A DNA stretch of 64,000 nucleotides, taken from assembly GCA_029866125.1 (NCBI GenBank), contig JARWZZ010000007.1, forward strand, positions 495,055-559,054, in the 5' to 3' direction. The number at the start of each line of letters is the position of its first letter. Position 1 is the stretch's first letter. Shown in pieces: positions 63,953 through 64,000 of this stretch. Below the pieces are notes generated by a model. It searched no databases. It was given only the letters and a program-made list of their open reading frames with translations, and was not told where the DNA came from. The stretch is from Limnobacter sp. Its GTDB lineage: Bacteria; Pseudomonadota; Gammaproteobacteria; Burkholderiales; Burkholderiaceae_B. Made by a program: the position numbers and the translations under genes.

Positions 63953-64000
63953 GGCGCGTAGCTCAGTTGGTTAGAGCACCACCTTGACATGGTGGGGGTC
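63953..64000 (+). tRNA. tRNA-Val(GAC), 5' part
   Basis: The first 48 bases of a tRNA, cut by the window edge. The acceptor strand GGCGCGT, D arm GCTC...GAGC, and anticodon stem CCACC/GGTGG around the loop TTGACAT are present. The anticodon GAC (63986-63988) reads valine codons GUC and GUU. Confidence 0.93.

Noticed and set aside
1..64000. Prophage, insertion sequence or integron
   Set aside because: No transposase, integrase, phage structural gene or matching terminal repeats were found on either strand.

Overview
The window reads as one continuous stretch of chromosome from a betaproteobacterium of the order Burkholderiales with moderate G+C. Limnobacter or a close relative is my best guess, from overall protein character only. 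Support comes from a PhaF/PhaI-type phasin, the linked rpsF-priB-rpsR-rplI and dnaB genes, a homodimeric aceE-aceF-lpdA cluster with a lipoyl domain on LpdA, and a Bug-family binding protein. I see no insertion sequence, prophage or CRISPR array. Genes are packed tightly, often overlap by 1-8 bases, and about a quarter start at GTG or TTG.

Layout. 1-9.6 kb is a lipid block: a partial TetR regulator, a patatin-like lipase, a phasin, a 661-residue bifunctional fatty acyl-CoA/aldehyde reductase of the Marinobacter type, a membrane-anchored lipase, an aldehyde dehydrogenase, a conserved unknown and FadD. 9.6-12.9 kb holds the ribosomal protein/primosome operon and dnaB. 13-20.3 kb holds PhoH-PIN, peroxiredoxin, a small transporter, alaA and hom-thrC. 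20.4-26.9 kb is one polycistronic run: a sigma-54 response regulator, its sensor kinase, molybdenum cofactor genes (mobB, moeA, moaD, moaE) and a fluoride channel. 27.4-32.7 kb is the nitrogen control region: glnA behind a sigma-54 promoter with an NtrC-type operator, a DUF4124-like exported protein, then glnL and glnG. 32.7-42.5 kb holds a calcium-loop orphan protein, a chemoreceptor, xth, prlC, folD and a PAS kinase/LuxR regulator pair, divergent from the pyruvate dehydrogenase operon (42.7-48.7 kb).

48.7-49.4 kb is an A+T-rich islet with a DUF2778/Tlde1-type cell-wall toxin candidate and an overlapping two-helix membrane protein that may be its immunity partner. 49.5-64 kb holds a 2-hydroxyacid dehydrogenase, a Bug protein with a carboxymuconolactone-decarboxylase-like protein, rpiA, phoU, yggX, folA/thyA, an MsbA-like exporter, an Att-type ABC system (ATPase, giant FtsX permease, AttH-like lipocalin), fabI, and the start of a tRNA-Val gene with its promoter.

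The most unusual signals are the toxin/immunity-like pair, a 14-base tandem repeat between the Att ATPase and permease genes that forms a chain of overlapping stop and start codons, an 11-base perfect inverted repeat before the calcium-loop orphan, the fatty alcohol gene block, the extended linker of NtrC, and a PriB with a Q/N-rich extension and a TTG start.
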